A DNA stretch of 64,000 nt. Origin: Streptomyces fradiae. Its GTDB lineage: Bacteria; Actinomycetota; Actinomycetes; Streptomycetales; Streptomycetaceae. Within the stretch, counting starts at the first letter, position 1. Every line of letters starts with the position of its first letter. The notes below the pieces were generated by a model. It was not told where the DNA came from. It saw only the letters and a program-made list of their open reading frames with translations, and did not search any database. The DNA is taken from positions 4,030,001-4,094,000 of the forward strand of contig NZ_CP065958.1 of assembly GCF_041270065.1 (NCBI RefSeq), read 5' to 3'. Made by a program: the position numbers and the translations under genes. This document shows positions 26,687-35,141 of the stretch, piece by piece.

Positions 26687-27505
26687 TCAGGCTGCGAGGA
26701 CGCAGCGGGCGGCGGCCGGCGGGCCGCGCCTGATCACCATGTGCTGAAGTGCCTCGGCCACCGGCGGCGGCGAGGAGTCGGCGGCGGTACGGGACGGGCC
26801 GCGCGGCCCGGTGGCCGGAGCGCCCGGCAGCCCGGCGAACAGCGCCCGTACGAGCGCGAGCGCCCCGCGCAGCGAGCGGACGAGCGCGCACTCGGCGAGC
26901 TCGACGGCACCCTGCGCGGAGAGCGTCATGAGGCGGCGGAGGGCGAGGTCGCCCCGGCGCAGCAGCCAGCCGGTCGCCAGCGCGGCGAGCAGGTGGCCGA
27001 GCACCATCGGCAGGCTGGGGACGAGGGAGGCGAGACCGGCCTGGCCGGCCGCCGTGTCCGCCATGCCGGCCATGTGCGCGTGCACCCCACCGGCCGGGGC
27101 GACGGGGGCGAGCCCGGCGTCGCTGACGATCCGGGCCGCGTCGGCGGGGCTGAGCGTGGCGGCGCCGCCCCCGCAGACCAGCTTGGCCGCGAGCCGGAGG
27201 AGCGCCTCGTCGGCCTGCGGGCCGGTCACGAGCCGGCGCTGGCCGAGCCCGAACAGGGCGTGCAGGGCGAGCTGTCCGCCGGCGAGCGTGGTCACGATCG
27301 CGGGCAGCGAGCGCTCCCGGCCCGTGAAGAGCACGATGACCCCGAAGACGCCGAGGAAACCGGCGACCAGCGACCACAGCGCGATCCCCGCACAGGCGGC
27401 GAGCGCGTGGCCGAGCCCGGACAGCACGACGCAGACCGCGGTGAACACCGCGGCCCTCAGCAGACGTGGTGCGAGCGCGGGGGCAGACATGGCGGGGCCC
27501 ATCAT
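26687..27505 (-). CDS. Hypothetical multi-pass membrane protein
   Basis: A 272-residue protein; start ATG 27505 with GGTGGG upstream (ATG 27502 or 27490 also possible). Hydrophobic segments include LRAAVFTAVCVVLSGLGHAL, SLVAGFLGVFGVIVLF and MVLGHLLAALATGWLL, so about four to five membrane helices. A His/Met cluster, VHAHMAGMAD (res. ~140), faces the likely extracellular side and could bind copper, in keeping with its place just upstream of the YcnI-SCO1-CopCD operon. The C-terminus is Arg/Pro-rich. I know such proteins only as neighbours of YcnI in Streptomyces. Confidence 0.7.
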   Translation of the reverse strand: MMGPAMSAPALAPRLLRAAVFTAVCVVLSGLGHALAACAGIALWSLVAGFLGVFGVIVLFTGRERSLPAIVTTLAGGQLALHALFGLGQRRLVTGPQADEALLRLAAKLVCGGGAATLSPADAARIVSDAGLAPVAPAGGVHAHMAGMADTAAGQAGLASLVPSLPMVLGHLLAALATGWLLRRGDLALRRLMTLSAQGAVELAECALVRSLRGALALVRALFAGLPGAPATGPRGPSRTAADSSPPPVAEALQHMVIRRGPPAAARCVLAA

Positions 27506-27777
27506 CGCACCAGGCCCACCCCCGCCATACGGCAGGTCCGGAAGGTCACCCTTGGGGGTCTTCGGGGTGCCTTCTGGGGATCTTCTGAGGGATCTTCTGA
27601 GGGATCTTCCGGGGGTCTTCTGGCGGTCTTCGGGGCGACATACACCGGCGGACGCGTCCCCGCATCCGCCGAACGGGCGCTGTTGCGGGGGGAGGGGGCT
27701 TATGGACCACCCCGTACGGCAATACGTATCGGTATGTCGTGCCGCAGCATGTCGAGCCGCAGCCAGGAGGCTGGAGC

Positions 27778-28227
27778 ATGAGCATCTGGTGGTCCCTGCA
27801 TCTGCGGCGCGAGGCCGCGAGCGTCCCGCTCGCCCGGCGCCTGCTGCTCGGCACGATGGAGACGGCCGGGGTCGATCCGGACGTGTCGTACGAGTTGTCG
27901 GTGGCGCTCACCGAGGCCTGCGCGAACGCCGTCGAGCACGGCGGCGCCGTCGCCGGCCGGGGCGGCCGGACCTCGGAGGCGTACCGCGTCACCGCCTACC
28001 TCGACGGCGAGACCTGCCGGATCGAGGTGGCCGACGCGGGCCCCGGCTTCTCCGGCACCGCACTGGTTCCGGCCGCGGCCCCGGACGCCGAGAACGGGCG
28101 CGGCCTGCGGCTGATCGAGGAGCTCGCCGACCACGTCCACTTCGGGCGTACGGGGCGGGGCGGCGCGCTCGTCAGCTTCGACAAGCTGCTGAAGTGGCGC
28201 GCGGACGCGCCGCTCGCGCTGACGTGA
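27778..28227 (+). CDS. RsbW-like ATP-binding regulator (anti-sigma factor kinase type)
   Basis: A 149-residue GHKL ATPase; ATG 27778 has AGGAGG seven bases upstream. N-box LTEACANAVEHG, G1 VADAGPGF and G2 GRGLRLIEELADHVHFG are intact. Such proteins either bind sigma factors or phosphorylate anti-sigma antagonists; many Streptomyces copies have unknown partners. The gene stands alone, facing pepP across a strong terminator. The PP2C-type gene at 29934 could act in the same switch (inference). Confidence 0.85.
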   Translation: MSIWWSLHLRREAASVPLARRLLLGTMETAGVDPDVSYELSVALTEACANAVEHGGAVAGRGGRTSEAYRVTAYLDGETCRIEVADAGPGFSGTALVPAAAPDAENGRGLRLIEELADHVHFGRTGRGGALVSFDKLLKWRADAPLALT

Positions 28228-28256
28228 GCAGCTGAGCACGCGAGCACGTGAAACGC

Positions 28257-28294
28257 GAAGGGCCCCCGCCGACCGATGCCGGCGAGGGCCCTTC
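28257..28294. terminator. Bidirectional terminator between RsbW-like gene and pepP
   Basis: Arms GAAGGGCCC (28257-28265) and GGGCCCTTC (28286-28294) with an inner CGCCG/CGGCG stem form a strong hairpin between convergent genes. Confidence 0.85.
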
Positions 28295-28310
28295 GTACGT
28301 ACGGGAGAGG

Positions 28311-29786
28311 TCAGCCCAGCAGGCCGGCCATCCACGCCTCGACCTCGTCGGAGCGGCGCGGCAGCTGGTCGGAGAGGTTCCGGTTGCCGTCCTCGGTGAC
28401 GAGGATGTCGTCCTCGATCCGGACGCCGATGCCCCGGTACTCCTCCGGCACGGTCAGGTCGTCGGCCTGGAAGTAGAGCCCGGGCTCGACGGTCAGGCAC
28501 ATGCCCGGCTCCAGGGTCGTGTCGACGTACGCCTCGGTGCGCGCGGCGGCGCAGTCGTGGACGTCCATGCCGAGCATGTGACCGGTGCCGTGCAGGGTCC
28601 AGCGGCGCTGCAGGTTGAGCTCCAGGACGCGCTCCACCGGGCCCTCGACCAGGCCCCACTCGACGAGCTTCTCGGCGAGCACGCGCTGGGCGGCGTCGTG
28701 GAAGTCGCGGTAGCCGGCGCCCGGCTTCACCGCGGCGATGCCGGCCTCCTGCGCCTCGTACACGGCGTCGTAGATCTTGCGCTGGATCTCCGTGAACCGG
28801 CCGTTGATCGGCAGGGTGCGGGTGACGTCGGCGGTGTAGAGCTCGGTGGTCTCCACGCCGGCGTCGAGCAGCAGCAGGTCGCCGGAGCGGACCGGGCCGT
28901 CGTTGCGGACCCAGTGCAGGGTGCAGGCATGCGGGCCGGCGGCGGCGATGGTGCCGTAGCCGACGTCGTTGCCCTCGACGCGGGCGCGCAGGAAGAAGGT
29001 GCCTTCGATGTAGCGCTCGCTGGTGGCCTGCGCCTTGTCGAGGACCTTGACGACGTCCTCGAAGCCGCGGGCGGTCGAGGCGCAGGCCTTCTCCAGCTCG
29101 GCGACCTCGAAGGCGTCCTTCACGAGGCGGGCCTCGGAGAGGAAGACCCGCAGCTCCTCGTCGCGCTCGGCGGTGACCTTGTCGGTGAGGGCGGCCTCGA
29201 TGCCGGCGTCGTGGCCGCGCACGGCGCGGACCGGGCCGGTGGCCTCCTTGAGCCGCTCGGGCAGCTCGCGGACGTCCTGCGCGGGGATGCCGAGCAGCTG
29301 CTCCGCCTCGGCGAGGGAGTGCCGGCGGCCGACCCACAGCTCGCCCTGGCCGTCCAGCCAGAACTCGCCGTTCTCGCGGTCGGAGCGCGGCAGCAGGTAG
29401 ATCGTGGCCTCGTGGCCGTCCTCGTCGGCGGCGGGCTCCAGGACGAGCACGCCGTCCTGGGTCTGGTCGCCGGTGAGGTACGTGTACTCGGTGGAGGCGC
29501 GGAAGGAGTACTCGGTGTCGTTCGACCGGGTCTTCAGGTTGCCGGCCGGGATCACCAGGCGCTCGCCCGGGAAGCGCGCGGAGAGCGCGGCGCGGCGGGC
29601 AGCGGTGTGGGCGGCCTGGGCGATCGGGGCGAGGCCGTGCAGCTCGGTGTCGGCCCAGCCGGACTTCATGCTGTCGGCGAGCTCGTCGGAGACGCCCCGG
29701 TACAGGCCGTTCTTGCGCTGCTTGATCGCCTGCTCTTCGGACTCCTCCGGGGTCTCCGGGTTCTCCGTCGTGAGCTCCTCGGCCAC
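28311..29786 (-). CDS. pepP: Xaa-Pro aminopeptidase (aminopeptidase P)
   Basis: A 491-residue enzyme; GTG 29786 with AGAGGAGG upstream. An N-terminal creatinase-like domain (res. ~60-200; SFRASTEYTYLTGDQ) precedes the pita-bread M24 catalytic domain. Metal ligands: LLLLDAGVE, ELYTADVTRTLP, HGTGHMLGMDVHD, and Glu in TVEPGLYF and GVRIEDDILV. The enzyme removes N-terminal residues before proline, probably for peptide recycling. Streptomyces pepP proteins are of similar length. It is monocistronic and faces the terminator at 28257. Confidence 0.94.
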   Translation of the reverse strand: MAEELTTENPETPEESEEQAIKQRKNGLYRGVSDELADSMKSGWADTELHGLAPIAQAAHTAARRAALSARFPGERLVIPAGNLKTRSNDTEYSFRASTEYTYLTGDQTQDGVLVLEPAADEDGHEATIYLLPRSDRENGEFWLDGQGELWVGRRHSLAEAEQLLGIPAQDVRELPERLKEATGPVRAVRGHDAGIEAALTDKVTAERDEELRVFLSEARLVKDAFEVAELEKACASTARGFEDVVKVLDKAQATSERYIEGTFFLRARVEGNDVGYGTIAAAGPHACTLHWVRNDGPVRSGDLLLLDAGVETTELYTADVTRTLPINGRFTEIQRKIYDAVYEAQEAGIAAVKPGAGYRDFHDAAQRVLAEKLVEWGLVEGPVERVLELNLQRRWTLHGTGHMLGMDVHDCAAARTEAYVDTTLEPGMCLTVEPGLYFQADDLTVPEEYRGIGVRIEDDILVTEDGNRNLSDQLPRRSDEVEAWMAGLLG

Positions 29787-29933
29787 GGGTCTGCCTCCTC
29801 TTGGTACGACACTGAACCACCACCATCGTACGGGCGTGCGGTCAGGAGCCAAGAGTCGTAAGACCCATGACAGCTCTCACCCGGGTCCTACCGAGTCCTG
29901 CCGGGTCCTACCGGCGGGTCAGGGCGACGGGCG

Positions 29934-31352
29934 TCACTCGAAGCGGGCGGCGAGCAGCACCACGTCCTCGCCGTCGGCACCGCCCGTGTCCAGGCCCTCG
30001 GGCAGCACGGTCCGCAGCACGTGGTCGGCGACCGCGCCCGGATCGGCCCGGTCCGCCCTGGGCACGCTCGCGGCGGCGGCGTGCAGCCGGGCGAAGGCCC
30101 GGTCCATGGCGTCACCGGTGCGCCGGAGGAGTCCGTCGGTGTAGAGAAGCACCGTTTCTCCGGGGGCGGGCGACAGCTCGACGCTCGGCGCCTCCCAGCA
30201 GGACAGCATGCCGAGCGGCGCGGACAGCGAGGTCTCCACGTACTCGGTGCGGTGCTCGCCGATGACCAGCGGCGGGGTGTGTCCGGCCCCGGCGAGCACG
30301 ATCCGGCGGGCGGCCGGCTCGCAGAAGGCGAAGAGCGCGGTGGCCGAGCGGGCGGGCTCGGTGAGGCGGAGCAGCAGCTCCAGGTCGGAGAGGACGGCGA
30401 CCGGGTCCTCGCCCTCCATCACGGCGTACGCGCGGAGGCTGGCGCGCAGCCGGCCCATCGCGGCCAGGGCGCTCGGCCCGCTGCCGGAGACGGAGCCGAC
30501 GGCCAGGCCGAGGGCGCCGTCGGGCAGCGGCAGCGCGTCGTACCAGTCGCCGCCGCCGCGCGGGCCGGTGCGGTGCCGGGCGGCGAGCTGGACGCCGGGG
30601 ACCCGGGGGAGCCGGCTGGGCAGCAGTTCCTCGGCGACGGTGGCGACCCGGGCGCGGGCCCGCTCGACCTCCAGGAGGCGGGCCAGGTGCTCGGTGGCGA
30701 ACCGGCCGTACAGCCCGATCAGGTGGCGCTGCCGCTCGGTGGGCTCGGCCGGCTCGTCGTACAGCCAGACGACGGCGCCGAGCTTGCCGGCCTCCTCGGT
30801 GACGAGCGGCAGGGCGTAGCTGGCGGCGTAGCCGAGGCGGGCGGCGACCTCGCGGTGGCGCGGGTCGAGGTCCTCCTCGGAGCGCAGGTCGGGGTGGGCG
30901 ACGGGGCGGGGCAGGGCGCCCTCGGGGAGCGGGTCGAGTCCGTCGAGGATCCGGCCGTACGAGGTGACGCTGCGCGGGACGGTCTCGATGGTGCCGAGTT
31001 CGGCGTGGGCGAGGCCGAGGCCGACGGTGAGGGCCGGGCCCTGTCCGTCGGCGGGTTCGAGGACGGCCATGCCGCGGCGGGCGCCGACGAGGGCGGCTCC
31101 GGCGCGCAGCACCTCGCGCAGTGCGCCGTCGAGCGAGGCGGTCCTGATCAGGGACTCGGTGAGTTCGTGGAGGAGGGTGAGATCGGAGACCCAGCCGGCC
31201 AGCCGGTCCTGCAGGGCCACGGCGGAGGCGGGCGGGGGGAGCGGCGCGCCGAAGGGGGCCGCGGTGTGGGCCGCCGTGGGGGCGGCAGTGTGCGGGGGAG
31301 GAGGGACAGTGGAATCGATTCCGGCCACTTTCGGCGCACGCGGTGTACTCAT
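29934..31352 (-). CDS. GAF - SpoIIE/PP2C-type phosphatase-like regulator with altered metal site
   Basis: A 472-residue protein (ATG 31352). After a Pro/Ala-rich N-terminus (~45 residues) come a GAF-like sensor (LLHELTESLIRTASLDGAL ... FATEHLARLLEVERAR) and a PP2C-like domain. The first metal motif GGGDWYDALPL, LLYTDGLLRR and the final EDVVLLAARF keep their aspartates. The usual GDVxGHG reads GSVSGSG, so the central metal Asp and the His are both Ser. The fold is expected to be kept, but catalysis may be weak or absent. It probably belongs to the stress sigma partner-switching network with RsbW-like kinases nearby. Confidence 0.85.
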   Translation of the reverse strand: MSTPRAPKVAGIDSTVPPPPHTAAPTAAHTAAPFGAPLPPPASAVALQDRLAGWVSDLTLLHELTESLIRTASLDGALREVLRAGAALVGARRGMAVLEPADGQGPALTVGLGLAHAELGTIETVPRSVTSYGRILDGLDPLPEGALPRPVAHPDLRSEEDLDPRHREVAARLGYAASYALPLVTEEAGKLGAVVWLYDEPAEPTERQRHLIGLYGRFATEHLARLLEVERARARVATVAEELLPSRLPRVPGVQLAARHRTGPRGGGDWYDALPLPDGALGLAVGSVSGSGPSALAAMGRLRASLRAYAVMEGEDPVAVLSDLELLLRLTEPARSATALFAFCEPAARRIVLAGAGHTPPLVIGEHRTEYVETSLSAPLGMLSCWEAPSVELSPAPGETVLLYTDGLLRRTGDAMDRAFARLHAAAASVPRADRADPGAVADHVLRTVLPEGLDTGGADGEDVVLLAARFE

Positions 31353-31910
31353 GGCATTCCGCTTTCCGACCTGCGCGTTTCATGCAATAGCATCGCAAAC
31401 CCCCAAGTCATTCTGCGCAGCTACCCATCGATCCACATCTACACGCACAAGAGGATCGATGTCCAGCATTGTCACCATGGGACTTCTGGTGTCCGTGAGA
31501 TGCGGCGAGAGGGTTGAAGACTAGGGGAAGTTGGCCGAAAATTGACCCCGGTGTGCACCATTTGCGGTCGACTGGCGTCGTTTGAAAGCGCGTCATTTTG
31601 AGCGTGACGGGTACGTAATCGGTGACGGGCAGGGGCAGTTGGAGACGCCCCTGAATACGGACGCGGAACCCGAGCGTCCTCATCACCGCAGGCCGCACCC
31701 CTACCCCGAGTGGCGGGGAACGTGTTCCGGCAGGATCGCCGCCCGAACGCCCGCCGCTCGCAGAGAGCGCCCGCACGGGCTGGGCAAGGCTCGTCAGCGC
31801 CTGGACGCGCAGCGAGTGCGCGAGAGATACGTACGGTGAAAGCAGCACCACGTAGGGTGACGTCCCTGTGGTGCGTGGATTCGGCGTTCAACGGAAAGGA
31901 ACGAGCGCTC
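31353..31910. other. 558-base divergent intergenic region
   Basis: The region separates the PP2C-type gene (minus) from the Prim-Pol gene (plus). No convincing coding sequence is seen: short open frames on both strands lack codon bias or family resemblance. The part at 31380-31620 is clearly lower in GC than the genes around it. A dyad near the right end (31845-31874) is listed separately. Confidence 0.7.
31845..31874 (+). promoter_or_regulatory. Dyad upstream of the Prim-Pol gene
   Basis: Outer arms GCACCAC/GTGGTGC and inner arms AGGG/CCCT give a symmetric element 37 bases before the ATG. It could be an operator or a leader hairpin; nothing decides between them. Confidence 0.4.
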
Positions 31911-32885
31911 ATGCGCGAGATCCTCGGAAGGCGACGCAGGCTCCGGTTCGGGCGCGGCAAGCGCGGGGCGAGCACGGAGGGCATGCAGGGCCCGGCGGAT
32001 GTGCGGGCCTCGACGGAGGTACGGGAGCGGGCGCGGCGTGACGCCGCGCTGCTGTTCGGCACCGAGTGGGGCTGGCCGGTGGTGCCCGGCGTGGGCCTGC
32101 GGGTGGACGAGGTGCACGAGGTCGACGACGTGGACGAGGCGGGCCGGGCCGAGGTCGGCACGGTGGCCCCCGTCGCTCCCGTCGCCCCCGTCGCTCCCGT
32201 CGTACGGAGCAGGGTGCCGTGGTGGGCGCGCGGGCGTACGCGGGAGCGCGCCCGGAACGGCGGGCTGTGGGCGGCGGTGGCCGCCGGCTCCCTGTCAGGG
32301 GCGCTCACCGCGCCATCGCCCGGGGCGGCACCCGGGGCCGGGCCGCTGCCCGCCGTCGTGGACTGCGCGTGTCCCGATCCCCAGTGCGTCGTGCCCGGTG
32401 CGCACCCCCTGGACCCGGGTCTGCTCGCGGCCACCACCGACGCGCGCATGATCCGCTGGTGGTGGACCCGGCGCCCCGAGGCCCCGGTCCTCCTCGCCAC
32501 CGGCGGCCGCGCCCCCTGCGCGGTCAGCCTCCCGGCCGTCGCCGGCGCCCACGCGCTCGCCGTGCTCGACGCGCAGGGCATGCGGCTCGGCCCGGTCGTG
32601 GCCACGCCCACCCGCTGGGCGATCCTCGTCGCCCCGTACGGCCTCGAACGGCTCGGCGAACTCCTCCACTCCAAGGACAGCGTGCCCGCCTCGCTGCGCT
32701 TCCACGGCGACGGCGGCTACCTGCCGCTGCCGCCCTCGACCGCCGGGACCGGCGAGGTGCGCTGGGAGCGTGCGCCGCTGGCGGGCTCGGCCCGGCCGTG
32801 GCTGCCGGACGTGGAGGCGGTCGTGGACGCGCTGGTCGAGGCGAGCACGAGCATGCCGGGCGGCGGCAGCCGGCTCGCGTACTGA
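31911..32885 (+). CDS. Orphan Prim-Pol (bifunctional DNA primase/polymerase N-terminal) domain protein
   Basis: A 324-residue protein; ATG 31911 has AAAGGAACG upstream. Residues ~80-300 resemble the Prim-Pol N-terminal domain: a helix NGGLWAAVAAG, the HP motif CPDPQCVVPGAHP, ATTDARMIRWWWTRRP and LLATGG. The acidic catalytic pair expected after a GxDxD strand is not obvious: the equivalent place reads AHALAVLDAQGM, with a single Asp. It may be non-catalytic. The N-terminus is basic (REILGRRRRLRFGRGKRG). Orphan copies are common in Streptomyces outside mobile elements; their role is unknown. Confidence 0.7.
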   Translation: MREILGRRRRLRFGRGKRGASTEGMQGPADVRASTEVRERARRDAALLFGTEWGWPVVPGVGLRVDEVHEVDDVDEAGRAEVGTVAPVAPVAPVAPVVRSRVPWWARGRTRERARNGGLWAAVAAGSLSGALTAPSPGAAPGAGPLPAVVDCACPDPQCVVPGAHPLDPGLLAATTDARMIRWWWTRRPEAPVLLATGGRAPCAVSLPAVAGAHALAVLDAQGMRLGPVVATPTRWAILVAPYGLERLGELLHSKDSVPASLRFHGDGGYLPLPPSTAGTGEVRWERAPLAGSARPWLPDVEAVVDALVEASTSMPGGGSRLAY

Positions 32886-33028
32886 GGGGCGGCCCTCGTG
32901 GGCCGGGGGGCGTTCACCCGAACGGGTGTGGAACGGCCCGCCATCCAGCAGAAACGCGCGCGCGGCCGGCCGGGAGTCCGCCGGCCGCGGCTATCTTCGC
33001 GGGCAGGATCCGTTCCCGAGGAGCGAGT

Positions 33029-33625
33029 ATGGCGCGCAAGAGTGGGCGCAGGAGTCCGGCACGTATCGGTCCCGCGCGCCTGCGCGCCCTGGGGCTCGGC
33101 GCCGCCGTACTGATCGCGGTCCTGGTGCCGGTCGCGGCGTCGGCGGGACCGGCGGGTGACGGGAGCGGGAGCGGGGGCGGGGACGCGAAGCCGAAGGGGC
33201 TGCTCCAGGACCTGGGCCTGACTCCGTCCCGTACCGCGGACGCCGTTCCCGAGGCCGCCGCCGCCGAGCCGCCGGCCGTCACCCGCTGCGGGCCCGAACT
33301 CGCCTCGCCCGACGGCGTGGAGGCGCAGACCTGTGTGGTGGCCGAGGCGCCGGACGCCTGGGCGCGTACGTACTACCGCAACGCGACGGGCAGGGAGCTC
33401 GACGCCGTACTCACCCTGATGGCGCCCGGCGGGCGGACCGTACAGGTGCGCTGTGCCATCGCGGCGCACGATGAGCCGGGAACGTGCGAGACGCCGAGGG
33501 AGCGGAGCCGGGGCGCGGCCGACGCGTACACGGCGGTCGCGGAGTTCGCGGGAACAGGCGAGGACGGCAATGCGCCGCTGCTGCTGCGCTCGGGAAGCAA
33601 CACGGCGGAGCCGGAGAGCAGTTGA
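33029..33625 (+). CDS. Secreted hypothetical protein
   Basis: A 198-residue protein; ATG 33029 with GAGGAG upstream. A signal peptide is clear: basic MARKSGRRSPARIGPARLR, hydrophobic ALGLGAAVLIAVLVPVAASA with a cleavage site at ASA-GPAG. A Gly/Ser-rich linker follows, then a domain with three or four Cys (TRCGPEL, QTCVVAE, QVRCAIA, GTCETPR) likely forming two disulfides and a beta-rich fold (TYYRNATGRELDAVLTLMAPGG). No family is recognised. It might be a surface or cell-wall associated protein. Confidence 0.75.
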   Translation: MARKSGRRSPARIGPARLRALGLGAAVLIAVLVPVAASAGPAGDGSGSGGGDAKPKGLLQDLGLTPSRTADAVPEAAAAEPPAVTRCGPELASPDGVEAQTCVVAEAPDAWARTYYRNATGRELDAVLTLMAPGGRTVQVRCAIAAHDEPGTCETPRERSRGAADAYTAVAEFAGTGEDGNAPLLLRSGSNTAEPESS

Positions 33626-33698
33626 TCACCGCTTGATCCGAAGAATGCGGATCAAGGTCTTCCGGATCAGAGACGCATCAGTGTCCGGGCATGAGAAC

Positions 33699-33738
33699 GC
33701 CCGGTCGCTGGCGACGGGGGATGCACCAGCGACCGGGC
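33699..33738 (+). terminator. Strong terminator hairpin
   Basis: GCCCGGTCGCTGG (33699-33711) and CCAGCGACCGGGC (33726-33738) form a perfect 13-bp stem with a 14-base loop, 74 bases after the secreted-protein gene. It is probably the end of that transcript. Confidence 0.75.
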
Positions 33739-33853
33739 TTCCAGAACGGTAACAAGAGATTGGCCGTTCGCAAATTCGATCTCGGTTATTCGGACAGGGA
33801 TTTCGCCCTTCCGAGGAGGGGTTGTGGCGGACATCACCGACTGGTCGGTCTGT

Positions 33854-33886
33854 CAGTCACCGATCAGTCACCGATCAGTCACGGAT
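33854..33886 (+). repeat. Three tandem 11-bp units
   Basis: CAGTCACCGAT occurs at 33854 and 33865; a third copy at 33876 has one change. They lie just past the 3' end of the SEC-C gene. Role unknown. Confidence 0.85.
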
Positions 33887-33899
33887 ACCACCCCGGGTA

Positions 33900-34886
33900 T
33901 CAGCTGAGCGTCACCTGACGGTTGGTGAGACCGCCGCGCGCCCGGCGCTCCTCGGTGGTGAGCGGAGCGTCCGAGGCGAGGGCCGCAGCGAGCCGCTCGG
34001 CGAATTCGGCGGCCGGCTTCTCGCAGTCCTCCGCCGTCATCGTGGTGGGCAGGTCCCACACCGGCACCATGAGCCCGTGGGCCCGGAAGGAGCCGACGAG
34101 GCGGGTGTCCGGGCCGAGCGAGGAGGTGCCCGCGGCCTGCAGCCGGGCGAGCGCGTCGAGCAGCTTCTCCTCCGGGTGCGGCATGACCCAGCGCAGGTGG
34201 TTCTTGTCCGGCGTCTCGCACCAGTAGGCGGAGTCGACGCCGGTCAGCTTCACGGTCGGGATGGCGGCGGCGTTGGCCCGCTCCAGGGAGGCGGCGACCT
34301 CGGGGTTGGAATTGTCCGCGGACTCCGGAATCCAGAATTCGAATCCCGAGTGCACGACAGGCGAAAAATCGCTGTCGGCGTCGAGCAGATCCTGAAGGCG
34401 CGGACCCTCCGCCGGTACGCGCCGGGGCTCGACCGGCGTACCCGGCTCGGCCACGAGGGCGCGCTCCAGGGTGTCGGCCAGGTCGCGGGCGAGGTCGCCG
34501 GAGGACGAGTCGTTCTGCAGCGCGAGCAGCACCGAGCCGTCGTCGCGGCGCAGCGCGGGCCAGGCCATCGGCAGCACGGTCGCGAGCGTCACCGACGGCA
34601 CGCCCTCGGGCAGCCCGGCCTTCAGCGTGAGCGGCACGGTCGCGGCGGGCACCAGCTCGCGCAGCGCGACCCAGTCGCACTCGCCCGGCAGCCCCTCGAA
34701 GGGCCGCTGGACCAGCTCGGTCGCGGCGTGCGAGGCGGCCCGCCCGTGACACGCCTTGTAGCGGCGGCCGGAACCGCAGGGGCACGGCTCGCGCGCACCG
34801 ACGACCGGGATCTCCCCGTTCGTGACCTGTGCCTGGCCGGTGCTGCCGGCCTTGCCGGGCTTCGTCTGGGGGCGCTTCTTGGCCAT
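33900..34886 (-). CDS. SEC-C motif protein (DUF5926-like)
   Basis: A 328-residue protein; ATG 34886 (MAKKRPQTKPGKAG). The SEC-C zinc motif lies unusually at the N-terminus, REPCPCGSGRRYKACHG (res. ~33-49), with C-x-C-x8-C-H ligands as in the tail of SecA. The remaining ~270 residues (EFWIPESADNSNPEVAASLE, DKNHLRWVMPHPEEKLLDAL) are well conserved in actinobacteria as far as I can judge, but no function is known. The SEC-C motif suggests binding of SecB-like or ribosomal partners (inference). Confidence 0.85.
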   Translation of the reverse strand: MAKKRPQTKPGKAGSTGQAQVTNGEIPVVGAREPCPCGSGRRYKACHGRAASHAATELVQRPFEGLPGECDWVALRELVPAATVPLTLKAGLPEGVPSVTLATVLPMAWPALRRDDGSVLLALQNDSSSGDLARDLADTLERALVAEPGTPVEPRRVPAEGPRLQDLLDADSDFSPVVHSGFEFWIPESADNSNPEVAASLERANAAAIPTVKLTGVDSAYWCETPDKNHLRWVMPHPEEKLLDALARLQAAGTSSLGPDTRLVGSFRAHGLMVPVWDLPTTMTAEDCEKPAAEFAERLAAALASDAPLTTEERRARGGLTNRQVTLS

Positions 34887-35082
34887 GGTGTGGCTTTCTC
34901 CCGATCGCGGCGGTGCTGTCTCGGGCGCGAGCCTAGCCGCACGGGGACCGCGACGCGGGTATGCCGGTGCGGCGTCCCCCGGGAGGGGCCTGGAGCCTCG
35001 GGGAGCCACCAGGGGGCCGGGAGTGCTGGGAGCGCCGGGAGCGGGGCGGGTGTCCGCTACGTCCTGCCCGCCCCGTACCCCC

Positions 35083-35141
35083 GGTCGTCATTCCAGGTCG
35101 TCATTCCAGGTCGTCATTCCGGGTCGTCATTCCAGGTCGTC
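35083..35141 (-). repeat. Tandem 13-bp repeat spanning the 3' end of an RsbW-like gene
   Basis: Four copies of GGTCGTCATTCCA (35083-35134, one copy with a single change) and a partial fifth. On the minus strand each unit reads CTGGAATGACGACC, so the true stop (TGA at 35127-35129) is repeated in out-of-frame copies beyond it. Confidence 0.9.

Noticed and set aside
28246..28255. Second parS site (CACGTGAAAC)
   Set aside because: Only one half and the centre match; four of the fourteen core positions on the other half differ.
31408..31851. Possible gene in the PP2C/Prim-Pol gap
   Set aside because: Open frames on both strands lack GC3 bias, start signals and recognisable motifs.
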